From assembly GCA_028279515.1 (NCBI GenBank), contig JANQNQ010000008.1:558001-622000 (forward strand): 64,000 nucleotides of DNA. The letters are read 5' to 3'. The notes under the pieces are model-generated. The model saw only the letters and a list, made by a program, of their open reading frames with translations. It made no database searches and had not been told where the DNA came from. The translations under genes and the position numbers were made by a program. The DNA comes from Flavobacteriaceae bacterium. GTDB taxonomy: Bacteria > Bacteroidota > Bacteroidia > Flavobacteriales > Flavobacteriaceae. Below, one piece after another: positions 35,509 to 44,527 of this stretch; within the stretch, counting starts at the first letter, position 1; every line of letters starts with the position of its first letter.

Positions 35509-36657
35509 CTATGAATTCTTTTTACGACCTAAATTCCACTTTACACCAAAAAGCACCCTTGTAATAATCGTTTTTCGGATGATGAAGTGATACAAAACGG
35601 CGATTCCCACAATACAGATGATCAATAAAAGAACAATTTTAAGCCAGATGCTAATGCTTAGTTGCGTAACGTAGTAGCCACTGTATACGATGATGGTCTG
35701 GTGAAGGATGTAATAAGGATATACGGCACTTGTCAAATAGGTAGACAAAGAACTACTAAAGTTAAGGTAACGCATGGTATAACCGATTGACGCCAAGATG
35801 ATAGTCCAAATATGAAAACTATCTAGAACACCATAAAGGTACAATCGTTGGTCTTGTTGTTCTGGTAGATTGACGCCCCAATAATATTGCCAGATCAAAA
35901 GCACGGCCATGACAACAGCAATGCATAGAAACAATCGCCGATGTCGTAAGCAGCCTTCCCAAAAGGACGGAATCCCACTCACAAGATACCCGATGAAATA
36001 GTAGGTAATCGAGGCATTGAAGTTAAACCAATCCTGAATCAAGTTTTGCTGCTCGGGCCATTTGACATACCAAAGAAAGTAATAAGCAATGAACGGCAAC
36101 GCCAAGGACAAATGTACCATTGGAGTTCTAAAAACCGAATTCAAAAAAGGTTTTGCTTTGTTGAAAAATGGCACTTTCGATAATGAAAAGAAAGGGATTA
36201 GCAATAGCGTAAAAACAAACAAATAGGCAACGAACCACATATGACTCCAGGTCAAGGTGCCATCTGGGTAGGGAACCATGTCAAAAACTGACGGGAAGAA
36301 TTCCCAGTAATTCATACTAATCTCTCCTTTTTGAAGACGTTCTATGTATACCTGTAAGGGTGTGATAAAGAACATGGCGAATGTTAACGGAATAAGCAAT
36401 CGCACAAATCGTTCACCCAGAAATTTAGGAATGGACCTTTTTCTAAGTGAAAACCGAACACCTACTCCCGAAATAAAGAACAACAAGGGCAACCTCCATT
36501 GATGAAGCCAAATGATGACCCTATCTAGTACGATAGACGTTTCAGCATCTTTTACCTCCCAATTAAAACTAACAAAGGGCATGGCACAATGAAAAATGAT
36601 CAAAATGGCAAAGGCAAGAATGCGCAGCCAGTCAATGTAATGCAAGCGCTTGTTCAT
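35509..36657 (-). CDS. Acyltransferase family 3 membrane protein
   Basis: This 382-aa protein has about ten TM segments and begins RLHYIDWLRILAFAILIIFHCAMPF, with the conserved His of the Acyl_transf_3 (OafB/NodX/OpgC-type) domain. RLPLLFFISGVGVRFSLRKRS follows with its usual basic motif. It likely acetylates or succinylates a surface glycan or glucan, although the target is unknown and no glycan genes adjoin. It is followed on the same strand by the intradiol gene (138-bp gap). Confidence 0.9.
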   Translation of the reverse strand: MNKRLHYIDWLRILAFAILIIFHCAMPFVSFNWEVKDAETSIVLDRVIIWLHQWRLPLLFFISGVGVRFSLRKRSIPKFLGERFVRLLIPLTFAMFFITPLQVYIERLQKGEISMNYWEFFPSVFDMVPYPDGTLTWSHMWFVAYLFVFTLLLIPFFSLSKVPFFNKAKPFLNSVFRTPMVHLSLALPFIAYYFLWYVKWPEQQNLIQDWFNFNASITYYFIGYLVSGIPSFWEGCLRHRRLFLCIAVVMAVLLIWQYYWGVNLPEQQDQRLYLYGVLDSFHIWTIILASIGYTMRYLNFSSSLSTYLTSAVYPYYILHQTIIVYSGYYVTQLSISIWLKIVLLLIICIVGIAVLYHFIIRKTIITRVLFGVKWNLGRKKNS

Positions 36658-36729
36658 AACGTAAGGATTTTGATTGATAATGTCTATTTATAGAGACGCT
36701 TATAAATGCAGAAAGGTTGTCTAAAGAGA

Positions 36730-36757
36730 AAACCCCGATCAAATTGATCGGGGTTTT
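36730..36757 (-). terminator. Rho-independent terminator of the surface-protein operon
   Basis: AACCCCGATC and GATCGGGGTT form a 10-bp stem with a 5-nt loop and T-runs on both sides. On the minus strand it ends the transcript carrying the BspA-like gene at 36822. Confidence 0.9.
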
Positions 36758-36766
36758 TAATAGAAA

Positions 36767-36791
36767 CTTTATCACCCCTTCTTTGATAAAG
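36767..36791 (-). other. Conserved 3' stem-loop (GAAGGG-core loop), copy 1
   Basis: CTTTATCA and TGATAAAG pair over 8 bp around a 9-nt loop that reads AAGAAGGGG on the minus strand. It lies between the stop codon at 36822 and the terminator at 36757. The same loop with a different, compensated stem occurs at 52945-52971. Confidence 0.6.
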
Positions 36792-36821
36792 CTCCTGAAG
36801 CTAACTACTACTAACTAGTCG

Positions 36822-39023
36822 CTATGGTAATTGTGCTAAGATGGTATAGAACACCGAGTTAAATATCTGGTTGCTAGGATGGTTTAAGATATTGTCCTTG
36901 ACAAAGAGCAGTTCGTTGTTGGCATTAAGAAATATGACTTCACCGTTCATATCGATGTCTGAGTTGTAATAACCTTGAGGTTTATAGAATACCGAAGCTC
37001 CAAACGGACTTTCAGCTGCTGATACGCCCAACACTGTTTGCTTGATCTTGACAGACTCTGCACCAGTATTCAAGAAGATCACTTCTTTGTTGTTATTGGC
37101 ATCACCAGCCCACATCCCAAAAGTATCAGTGGGCATATTAAAGATAGTTTGCGCATTGCTTCCGTAGGTAATTGGAGAATTGGCATTAGAAAAGTTTATA
37201 TTGGTAAGGACATTGTCTCTTAGTAAATAGGTGTTGGCGGTAACAATGCCCAAGTGATTTCGGTGTTTGATGGCTAAATAATAACGCCCTTCGAATACCG
37301 GGATGTTAAGCGGGGAGTTTCCGTCCAAATCAACAATATCCCCATCTCTTTGCAATAAGGCTGATCGTCCTGCCAAGATGGTCGTGTTAGACGCTTTATC
37401 TCTTACTTCAACCCAAACCCAATCTACGATGGCATTAGTTCCAACTATGTCTAAAACACCTGGGTCAGCGGTCAAAGTGTCTGCATACGGACTGGTCTCT
37501 GGCAGCAATCCTGCAGCACGAAGATCATCACGCATTAAGTTCCCGCCTCCATTGTTAAGCATGGCCCCCTGCAAATACACTTTCGGAGCTACTCTAATAT
37601 TACAAGGGTTTACATTATTCTCTAACACGGTGATTATGGCTGTCGCATCACTTGTGTTTCCATTGGTGTCAGTAACGGTCAGTGTAACTATGTTGTCACC
37701 TATATCATCGCAAGTGAAGGTATCTTGGTCAAGACTATAGTTTGCAACAGCACAGTTGTCTGAAGAACCCAAACCAACAACGGTAGGGTCTACATTTCTA
37801 AAACCTCCAGTATCTAATTGAATCGTCAAATTTTGGGTGACCACTGTTGGCGCAATCGCATCCACAATAGTGACAGTTGAAGTACAACTCGCTGTAATTC
37901 CGATTGCATTTGATACGGTGAGAGTTACTTGATTCGCTCCTAAGTCAGAGCAGTTAAAACTACTTTCGCTGATGCTCAAACTTACGTCACCACAAGAGGA
38001 AGTCGATCCGTCATCTATGTCTTCTGCAGTGATAGAAGCTTGTCCGTTGGCGTCTAAGGCTACAGTGATGTCTTTACAGATTGCAATAGGAGGCGCCTCG
38101 TCGAGACCACCATCTGTGAAATTCCAACTATAATCACCAATTAATATAGCACCTCGGGCTTGCTGCGATAAACAGTATTTACTATTACCACCGCCAAAAT
38201 TGACATTGTTTTGCAATGGTGCGGGAAGCTCGCTCCAACCAATGAGTGTATCGTCGTAATTTGGTGTTGATAAGGTAACGTTGTTGAACATTGCCACCAT
38301 ACTTGTTACCTTTCTTATATTCCAGCTTCCTAGTGATTGGTCAAAACTAATGGCTCCGTCGAACATTGCGGCCATGTTGGTGACTTCAGAAACGTTCCAA
38401 TTATCTAAGGACTGGTTAAACGAAGCGGCATTTTGAAACATGGCAATCATATTTTTGGCGCTACTAACATCCCAATTGTTTAAGGGTTGGTTGAAAGAAG
38501 TAGCTCCCTGAAACATGGCGATCATATTGACAATCGTACTTACGTCCCAATGGTTGATGTTGCTGTTAAGACCGGTGGCTTTCGAAAACATTTGATAGGT
38601 AGAAACAGCATTAGACAGATCGGGCGAATCTGTAGCATTTATCTGTAAATTACTGCATCCTTCGAAAGCCGAATCCATTGAGGTCCATTGATTGTCTCCC
38701 CACTGTTCAACAGTAAGAAGTTTGTCCTTGTCCCCGCCATCATTAAAGAAAAACCGAAAGGCCCCATCAATTTTTACTGTGTAGACTCCAGGGGTTGCAT
38801 ACACATGTGTTTTCCCTCCGATAACACCAGTTTCCGTGACACCATCTCCCCAATCAATGTCAAAGGGTCCTTCATGAGAAGGAATGGGAAGTGTGATTTG
38901 ATCATTTGGAGAGGAACTCGAATTATCAGTTTTCCAAGTAGTGATAAATGTGGTTGTTTGGGCATTTATATGAAAAAAAAATGCCAAAATAAATGTTAGT
39001 AAAAGGATAGTTTTTTTAATCAT
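36822..39023 (-). CDS. BspA-like surface protein with HYR-like domains and C-terminal 'QLP' domain
   Basis: This 733-aa secreted protein has a signal peptide (FILAFFFHINAQ) and one PKD-like module opener (FITTWKTDNSS, then PFDIDWGDG). About five DUF285 25-residue repeats follow (NHWDVSTIVNMIAMFQGATSFNQPL and relatives). Two HYR/Ig-like domains at about 315-470 (AICKDITVALDANGQASI and APTVVTQNLTIQL) lead to the C-terminal 'QLP' domain (nt 36825 to about 37605), beginning PKVYLQGA and ending AQLP. That domain holds DxNxxxEVIFLN and DIDMNGEVIFLN dockerin-like loops. No T9SS type A or B tail is seen. It follows the 39085 gene by 61 bp. The role is inferred as adhesion. Confidence 0.9.
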   Translation of the reverse strand: MIKKTILLLTFILAFFFHINAQTTTFITTWKTDNSSSSPNDQITLPIPSHEGPFDIDWGDGVTETGVIGGKTHVYATPGVYTVKIDGAFRFFFNDGGDKDKLLTVEQWGDNQWTSMDSAFEGCSNLQINATDSPDLSNAVSTYQMFSKATGLNSNINHWDVSTIVNMIAMFQGATSFNQPLNNWDVSSAKNMIAMFQNAASFNQSLDNWNVSEVTNMAAMFDGAISFDQSLGSWNIRKVTSMVAMFNNVTLSTPNYDDTLIGWSELPAPLQNNVNFGGGNSKYCLSQQARGAILIGDYSWNFTDGGLDEAPPIAICKDITVALDANGQASITAEDIDDGSTSSCGDVSLSISESSFNCSDLGANQVTLTVSNAIGITASCTSTVTIVDAIAPTVVTQNLTIQLDTGGFRNVDPTVVGLGSSDNCAVANYSLDQDTFTCDDIGDNIVTLTVTDTNGNTSDATAIITVLENNVNPCNIRVAPKVYLQGAMLNNGGGNLMRDDLRAAGLLPETSPYADTLTADPGVLDIVGTNAIVDWVWVEVRDKASNTTILAGRSALLQRDGDIVDLDGNSPLNIPVFEGRYYLAIKHRNHLGIVTANTYLLRDNVLTNINFSNANSPITYGSNAQTIFNMPTDTFGMWAGDANNNKEVIFLNTGAESVKIKQTVLGVSAAESPFGASVFYKPQGYYNSDIDMNGEVIFLNANNELLFVKDNILNHPSNQIFNSVFYTILAQLP

Positions 39024-39084
39024 TTGGAGCTTTTTGTCATTTCTGTAACCGCAAAAGCAGTTAATAGTTTAGGTAGAATTATTA

Positions 39085-42000
39085 TTAAGGTAATTGTTGT
39101 ATTATGATGTAAAATGGAGAGTTGAACAACTGATTGCTTGGATGCGTCAACACATTGTCTTTTACATATATAAGTTCATTGCCATCATTTAAAAAGATGA
39201 CGCGGCCGTCTAGGTCTACATCTTCTGCGTAGTATCCTTGCACTATGTAAAATGGAGAGGCACCAAACGGACTTTCCGCAGCCGATACGTCCAACACTCG
39301 TTGCTTTATTTCAACCGACTCTGCGCCCGTATTCAAGAAAATGATTCGACCATCGGCGTTGGCGTCGCCGGCCCACATGGCCAAAGTTCCAACAGGAGTA
39401 TTGTGAGAGGTTTGTGCTTCGCTTCCAAAGGTGATGTCGTCATTTGCGTTGGTGAAATCGATAAGGCTGACACTGGTTGACAGCGAAACGGGATTCGCAG
39501 TGATAATCCCCAAATGATTACGATGTTTTATCGCCAGATGATAATCGCCAATGGGCTGCGCAAAAGCTATGTTAGATGTTCCATCAATATCAACAACATC
39601 GCCATCTCGTTGTAACAGGGCCGATTGTGCATCAATGACCAATGTGTTGTCTGTACTATCTCTCAATTCGACAAAGACCCAATCTACAATGGCATCATTT
39701 CCAGAGAGATCGAATAGGGTTGCATCACAGGTTTTTCCGTCCGAGTAAGGTGTGGCCGTTGGAATATATCCATTCGTTCTCAACTGATCTCGCATCAACA
39801 GCTCTTCACCCGCAATGGGATCAAATAGAGCTCCTTGCAATAGCACCTTTGCACTTATTTTGAGTGTGCAAAGTTTACCACCGTCCATTATCGTCCAGCC
39901 GTTGTTGACGATCAACTCATTGCGTGCTGTTTCCCCAAGGCAATAAACACTGTTTCCGCCATGAAAAGAGATACCACTTTGCAAGGTGGTAAGATTGTTC
40001 CAACCGATGAGCAAATTGTCATAGTTTTCGGCGCTCAAGGTGACCCCCAAGAACATGTCAGTCATAATTTGTACTGTACTTACGTTCCATCCGCCGAGGT
40101 CTTGGTCAAAGGAAGTGGCCCCATTGAACATGCCAGGCATGTTAATTCCGCTGCTTACGTTCCAGCCCCCAATATCTCCGTCAAAGTTGATGGCACTATT
40201 GAACATATTTCCAAAAGAGAAAACATTCGAAACATCCCAACTGCTGATGTCTCCATTAAAATTGGTGGCCCCATAAAACATATTATACATGCGTAACACA
40301 TTAGAGACATTCCAATTGTTGAGATCTTGGTCAAAACTACTGGCGTCCCTGAACATATTGAACATCTGTTGTACGTTCGAAACATTCCAATCATTCAAAG
40401 GAGAGTTAAAGGCAGTACAACCTCTAAACATTCCTGGTGTTGCCAATACGTTAGAGACATTCCAATTGCTGAGGTCGCCCACAAAAGAAGATGCATCTCT
40501 AAACATTCCGCCCATATCTGTGATGTTGCTTACATCCCAGGAAGAAAAACTCCCTGTAGACAACGAATTGGCCCCTCGAAACATTTGGTTGGCCGAAAAC
40601 ACATTACTCAGATTCGGCGCATCCGAAGCGGTAATGGTCAGATTTATACAACCGTAAAAGGCATTTTCCATGTTGGCCCATGGAAGGTCACCCCATTGTT
40701 CAATGGTCAATATTTTGTTCTTATCACCACCATTGTTAAACAGTATACGTCTAAAATCACGAAGAATCGTCACCTGATAGGTTCCAGAGGTATCGTACGT
40801 ATGGGTCATTGCACCTGTTACGTTGCGGTCAAAGGTTCCGTCACCCCAGTGAACGTCGTAGTCAAAATTAGTGGCCGTGATCGGAATTCGAATTTGGTCG
40901 TTGTTGGTAATCCCAGTATTATCGGTCTTCCATGTAGTGATAAAGGCTCCTTGATAAAAAGAACATCCTGGTCCGCCATCTGTGATGTTCCATCCATAGG
41001 AACCCATAATGTTATTTCGTTCAGCGGCTGCAAAACAATACATACTGTTTCCGCCGTGAAAAGAAACTTGTGGCTGTAGTAAGGGCAGGCTGTTCCATCC
41101 AATGAGGATGGCATCGTAAATATCTGGGGTTAATGTTACTCCCATAAACATTTGGTTCATATTGGAAACGTTGCCGACATTCCATCCGCCGATGTTTTGG
41201 TTAAATACTGCTGCATTTTTGAACATGGTGTCCATTCGATTTACATTGCTCACATCCCAGCTACCGATGTCTTGATTAAAGGAAGCGGTACCTTCAAACA
41301 TCCCTCTCATGTTTCCTACGTTCGAAACGTTCCAAGTACTGATGTCCTGATCAAACGCCAAGGTATTTTTAAACATAAAATCCATTCGTGTCAACGAACT
41401 CAGGTCCCATGTAGCAATGTTTGCGTTGAATCGCTCGGCCCCGTTGAACATGTTGATCATATTCCAAACGTTGGCGGTATTCCATCCCGTAAGGTCTTGG
41501 TTGAAGCGTTTGGCTTTCTGAAAAACTTCGGCCATGTTTTCAACGTTGACGGTGTTCCATGTGCCGATGGGTTGATTAAAGTTGAAGGTATTTCGAAACA
41601 TTCCTTGCATGAACTTCAAGTTCGAAACATTCCAACCGCTGATGTCTTTGTTGAACCTTCCGGCTCCGTCAAACATATATCGCGAAGAAACGAGGCTGCT
41701 CATGTCCCAATTTCCAATGTCCTGATTGAAGTAAAATGCATTCAAGAACATCCAATTGGTGGTGGTGACAGCGCTTGTATTCCAATTGCCGATGTCTCCG
41801 TTAAACTCCCAAGCTTTTTCGAACATACGCTCCATGTTAGTCACGTTGCTCATGTTCCAGTCTCCGATGCTACCTACAAAATTGTTGGCATCCCTGAACA
41901 TGGCTCCCGTGTTGGTGACGTTGCTCATGTCCCAGTTGTTAAAGTTTTCATCCTCAAGGGCACGCGCTTGATCAAACATACGATTGGTACTTGTCACATT

Positions 42001-42501
42001 CGAAAGGATAGGGGCGTCGGTAGCTGTGATTCTAAGACTTACACAGCCCGCAAAAGCTCCATCCATGGACACCCAGGGATTGTTTCCCCATTGTTCGACG
42101 GTTCTGATCTTTAGTTTTTCATCATTGTTATTGTTAAAGTGGATCTTCGGAAAAAGTCCTGTAATGGTCACTGTATAGGTGCCTATCTCGGCATATTCAT
42201 GCGAAATGTTTCCGGTGACATTGGTGTCAGAAGAACCATCACCCCAATCTACCGTGTAGTCATAGGTAAAGCCATTCGTGAAGACCTGATCCGAGAACGT
42301 TGGAATGGTAATTTCTCTAGGGTTCGGATTGATAGATCCACTACCAACACTTCCGGTGAACCAAGTCGTTATAAAAGCTTGCGCGACCAGCGCATTTCCG
42401 CAGAAAAAAATAAGAGCGAATAACAACGCATTACGCAAGCTGTTCTTTTGGTTTCGCTTAACGCGGAAGGCATTTAGATATGTTGAAACTATACGATGCA
42501 T
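39085..42501 (-). CDS. BspA-like surface protein with two repeat modules and C-terminal 'QLP' domain
   Basis: This 1138-aa secreted protein starts with a long basic lead and a signal peptide (LLFALIFFCGNALVAQ). It carries two modules, opening AFITTWFTGSVGSG...YDYTVDWGDG and AFITTWKTDNTGI...FDYDVHWGDG. Each module has a 'DxPxLSNVxSxNxMF' first repeat and many 25-residue BspA-like repeats (NWNMSNVTNMERMFEKAWEFNGDI and similar). The C-terminal domain (nt 39088 to about 39860) starts AKVLLQGALFDP and ends QQLP, with loops DANADGRIIFLN and DVDLDGRVIFLN. The ATG follows ACGCCCCATT. The gene is 45 bp from the head-repeat gene and likely in the same transcript. Confidence 0.9.
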   Translation of the reverse strand: MHRIVSTYLNAFRVKRNQKNSLRNALLFALIFFCGNALVAQAFITTWFTGSVGSGSINPNPREITIPTFSDQVFTNGFTYDYTVDWGDGSSDTNVTGNISHEYAEIGTYTVTITGLFPKIHFNNNNDEKLKIRTVEQWGNNPWVSMDGAFAGCVSLRITATDAPILSNVTSTNRMFDQARALEDENFNNWDMSNVTNTGAMFRDANNFVGSIGDWNMSNVTNMERMFEKAWEFNGDIGNWNTSAVTTTNWMFLNAFYFNQDIGNWDMSSLVSSRYMFDGAGRFNKDISGWNVSNLKFMQGMFRNTFNFNQPIGTWNTVNVENMAEVFQKAKRFNQDLTGWNTANVWNMINMFNGAERFNANIATWDLSSLTRMDFMFKNTLAFDQDISTWNVSNVGNMRGMFEGTASFNQDIGSWDVSNVNRMDTMFKNAAVFNQNIGGWNVGNVSNMNQMFMGVTLTPDIYDAILIGWNSLPLLQPQVSFHGGNSMYCFAAAERNNIMGSYGWNITDGGPGCSFYQGAFITTWKTDNTGITNNDQIRIPITATNFDYDVHWGDGTFDRNVTGAMTHTYDTSGTYQVTILRDFRRILFNNGGDKNKILTIEQWGDLPWANMENAFYGCINLTITASDAPNLSNVFSANQMFRGANSLSTGSFSSWDVSNITDMGGMFRDASSFVGDLSNWNVSNVLATPGMFRGCTAFNSPLNDWNVSNVQQMFNMFRDASSFDQDLNNWNVSNVLRMYNMFYGATNFNGDISSWDVSNVFSFGNMFNSAINFDGDIGGWNVSSGINMPGMFNGATSFDQDLGGWNVSTVQIMTDMFLGVTLSAENYDNLLIGWNNLTTLQSGISFHGGNSVYCLGETARNELIVNNGWTIMDGGKLCTLKISAKVLLQGALFDPIAGEELLMRDQLRTNGYIPTATPYSDGKTCDATLFDLSGNDAIVDWVFVELRDSTDNTLVIDAQSALLQRDGDVVDIDGTSNIAFAQPIGDYHLAIKHRNHLGIITANPVSLSTSVSLIDFTNANDDITFGSEAQTSHNTPVGTLAMWAGDANADGRIIFLNTGAESVEIKQRVLDVSAAESPFGASPFYIVQGYYAEDVDLDGRVIFLNDGNELIYVKDNVLTHPSNQLFNSPFYIIIQQLP

Positions 42502-42546
42502 AATGGGGCGTTTATACTACGTTGACCAAGCTGAAGGGAGAAATCC

Positions 42547-44337
42547 CTAATTCATGAGCTTGGCTAGCGCAGCCTCTAGTTTTTCGATCCTTTTTTGTGT
42601 TTTTGATAAGGTTTCGATGTGTTGTTCTTGGGTACTGATTTTTTGGATCAGCACAAGAATAAGTTGCTCTTGTGTAAGATCTCTAGCATCCAACCCAAGT
42701 GTCTCTTTGATGATTTTATTGGTTTCTTCGGAAAAAGTATCGGTACTATTGGATCGGGTCGTTCCGCCACCAACTAGAGTACTTGCATCGACCCAACTTA
42801 CAGTGCCGGCTCCGTCGGTTGCCAATACTTGATTGGCAGTACCATCTGTGTTCGGAAGCGTAAAGGCCTCGTTGATAGTTATGGTGCCGTTTTTGAGGAT
42901 CGAAAGTGCATCTGATCTATTGCTGATATCTGTTCCATTTCCAATTACGAAAAGACGATCAAGCGCATTATAGGCACTAGCATTGATAGGTGTTCCTTCT
43001 GTAGCATAGATACCCATGGTCGTTTCTCCGTATGAAGTTGCCTTGGTTCTAAAACCAAAAGCACTACTGCGGTCCCCAATGGCATCTACATTGACTCCGG
43101 CTGCAAAGCTTTTTTCACCGGTTGCGGTGCTTCTTCTTCCAAAGGCAAAAGCGTGTTCTCCAGAGGCTTCATTCTCATAGCCAACGGCGTATGATTCTGT
43201 ATTGGTCGCAGAAGAACTCACGCCAACAGCAACAGCGTTAAAGCCAGAGGCAGTTAAATTATGACCTGCAGCGATCGCTAAAAGTCCAGACGCCGTTGTC
43301 TGATATCCTATGGCAGTACTCCCTTCTGCAATGGCTTGTGATTGATAGCCGATGGCAATACTAGCGAATTGTGAAGCCAAAGTTTGATAACCAATACTAA
43401 AGGAGGTTTGTCCTGAAGCATTGGCCTCAACACCCATGGCCAACGAATTATGAGCTAGCGATTCAACCCTAGAATCCCAGCCCAGCGCCATTGAGTTTCT
43501 GCCCAAGGCGCTGTTTCCAAACCCGATGGCGGCACTTAGCTCGTTTTGTGTGGTATTGTTGACACCAGCGGCAAATGAACCGATTCCGTTTGTGGTGTTG
43601 TCAGTACCAAGTATAAAGCTTCTTTCGGCATTTGCGTTGTTGAAATGGCCTATGGCAATCGATTGCTCACCATTCGCCGAAGAAAACTCTCCCATGGCTA
43701 TGCCGTAGTCCCCAGCCGCAGTGCTCGAACTACCAGTAGCAAAGGAATAAAAGCCCACATTGGCATCATCCCACCCAGTAGTGCTAATAGCTCCGGCTCG
43801 AAAGGCGGCTTTATTAGTGTCAAAGAATAGTTTTCGTTCTTGACCCACACCACTGTATTCTTTAATAGAGTCTCCAACGATGAGGTTTTGAGTAAGGTCT
43901 TTTGGATGTATATCAATTCCTTTTGTGGTCCACAAATTATCGGCTGAAGTTTCAGCATGTTGGGCGTAGGGCACTGATAGAAACTGTGTTGTTCCCAAAG
44001 AGGAATAGACGCCACTATTGGTGGTGTCGATGCCCACTTCTAAGAAATGCGGAGCACTTCCCCAAGAAATCAAAGAAAAATCATCTGTTGACGTTCCTTG
44101 CCCGATCACTACATTGATCAATCCAAAAGGAGTTGTGGTCACCGAATGTGTTTCGGTATACACCACAGTACCTGTTACGGTCGTTTCTCTTATTTGAAAT
44201 TGAATACTTACAGCTGTGTTAGAAAGAACTTCTCCGATATCATCTCGTAGTACCGATTGATAATTGAAGCCTTGTTGTGCTTGTAAAGAGAAGATAGTAA
44301 CCAGTAAGATCGAAAATAACAGTAGTCTTTTTTTCAT
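42547..44337 (-). CDS. YadA-head-like repeat surface protein with coiled-coil C-terminus
   Basis: This 596-aa secreted protein has a signal peptide (LLVTIFSLQA) followed by a Bacteroidota-type N-domain (QQGFNYQSVLRDDIGEVLSNTAVSI). Residues of about 195-445 are 14-residue YadA-head-like repeats (SxAxGxxSxAxGxxxxA, about 18 units), which fold as a trimeric beta-roll in known adhesins. The C-terminal 70 residues form a coiled coil (EQLILVLIQKISTQEQHIETL...RIEKLEAALAKL). No outer-membrane anchor or T9SS sorting domain is visible. A motif-controlled promoter lies 27-83 bp upstream. It probably heads the operon 44337-36822. Confidence 0.88.
   Translation of the reverse strand: MKKRLLLFSILLVTIFSLQAQQGFNYQSVLRDDIGEVLSNTAVSIQFQIRETTVTGTVVYTETHSVTTTPFGLINVVIGQGTSTDDFSLISWGSAPHFLEVGIDTTNSGVYSSLGTTQFLSVPYAQHAETSADNLWTTKGIDIHPKDLTQNLIVGDSIKEYSGVGQERKLFFDTNKAAFRAGAISTTGWDDANVGFYSFATGSSSTAAGDYGIAMGEFSSANGEQSIAIGHFNNANAERSFILGTDNTTNGIGSFAAGVNNTTQNELSAAIGFGNSALGRNSMALGWDSRVESLAHNSLAMGVEANASGQTSFSIGYQTLASQFASIAIGYQSQAIAEGSTAIGYQTTASGLLAIAAGHNLTASGFNAVAVGVSSSATNTESYAVGYENEASGEHAFAFGRRSTATGEKSFAAGVNVDAIGDRSSAFGFRTKATSYGETTMGIYATEGTPINASAYNALDRLFVIGNGTDISNRSDALSILKNGTITINEAFTLPNTDGTANQVLATDGAGTVSWVDASTLVGGGTTRSNSTDTFSEETNKIIKETLGLDARDLTQEQLILVLIQKISTQEQHIETLSKTQKRIEKLEAALAKLMN
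43003..43755 (-). repeat. About 18 tandem 14-residue (42-bp) YadA-head repeats
   Basis: The repeats follow the pattern [SA]xAxGxxSxAxG, for example EQSIAIGHFNNANA, GSTAIGYQTTASG and AVAVGVSSSATN. Two units are longer. They are diverged in DNA sequence. Confidence 0.85.
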
Positions 44338-44363
44338 AATGAAGGGTTTTAATTTTTATGTGA

Positions 44364-44420
44364 CAAATATTGTATAGGGAGGTTAAATCCGAAAGAAACA
44401 GGCGGTGACAAAAACATAAC
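44364..44420 (-). promoter_or_regulatory. Regulated promoter of surface operon 1 (16-bp motif, 10 bp, -33, 19 bp, -7)
   Basis: On the minus strand: GTTATGTTTTTGTCAC (44405-44420), 10 bp, TTTC (44391-44394), 19 bp, then AATATTTG (44364-44371), which is a near match to TAnnTTTG. Transcription would begin about 20 bp before the ATG at 44337. The promoter of the 57182 gene has the same element and spacing. The upstream position near -55 suits an activator. Confidence 0.7.
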
Positions 44421-44440
44421 AACTCGCAATTTGCCTAGGC

Positions 44441-44490
44441 AAAAAGGCTCCCGAGTTGCTTTTAGCTTAAAATGAATCCTACTCGGGAGC
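44441..44490 (-). terminator. Rho-independent terminator of the subtilisin/BspA giant gene
   Basis: GCTCCCGAGT (44481-44490 arm on minus) and ACTCGGGAGC (44447-44456) pair over 10 bp around a 24-nt interior, followed on the minus strand by CTTTTT. The large loop is unusual, but the stem and T-run are clear. Confidence 0.7.
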
Positions 44491-44527
44491 GCGAATAAAA
44501 GCATCGCCTAATTTTTGCTTCTACGCA

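Noticed and set aside
40327-42114. Long plus-strand open frames (up to 320 aa) opposite the BspA-like gene at 39085
   Set aside because: They are antisense shadows of the 75-bp repeats: a periodic coding array keeps a second frame open. They have no signal, domain or leader, and the minus-strand product is clearly real.
42502-42546. Terminator between the head-repeat gene and the 39085 gene
   Set aside because: GGGATTTCTCCC can pair, but only over a few bases and without a T-run, so read-through is assumed.
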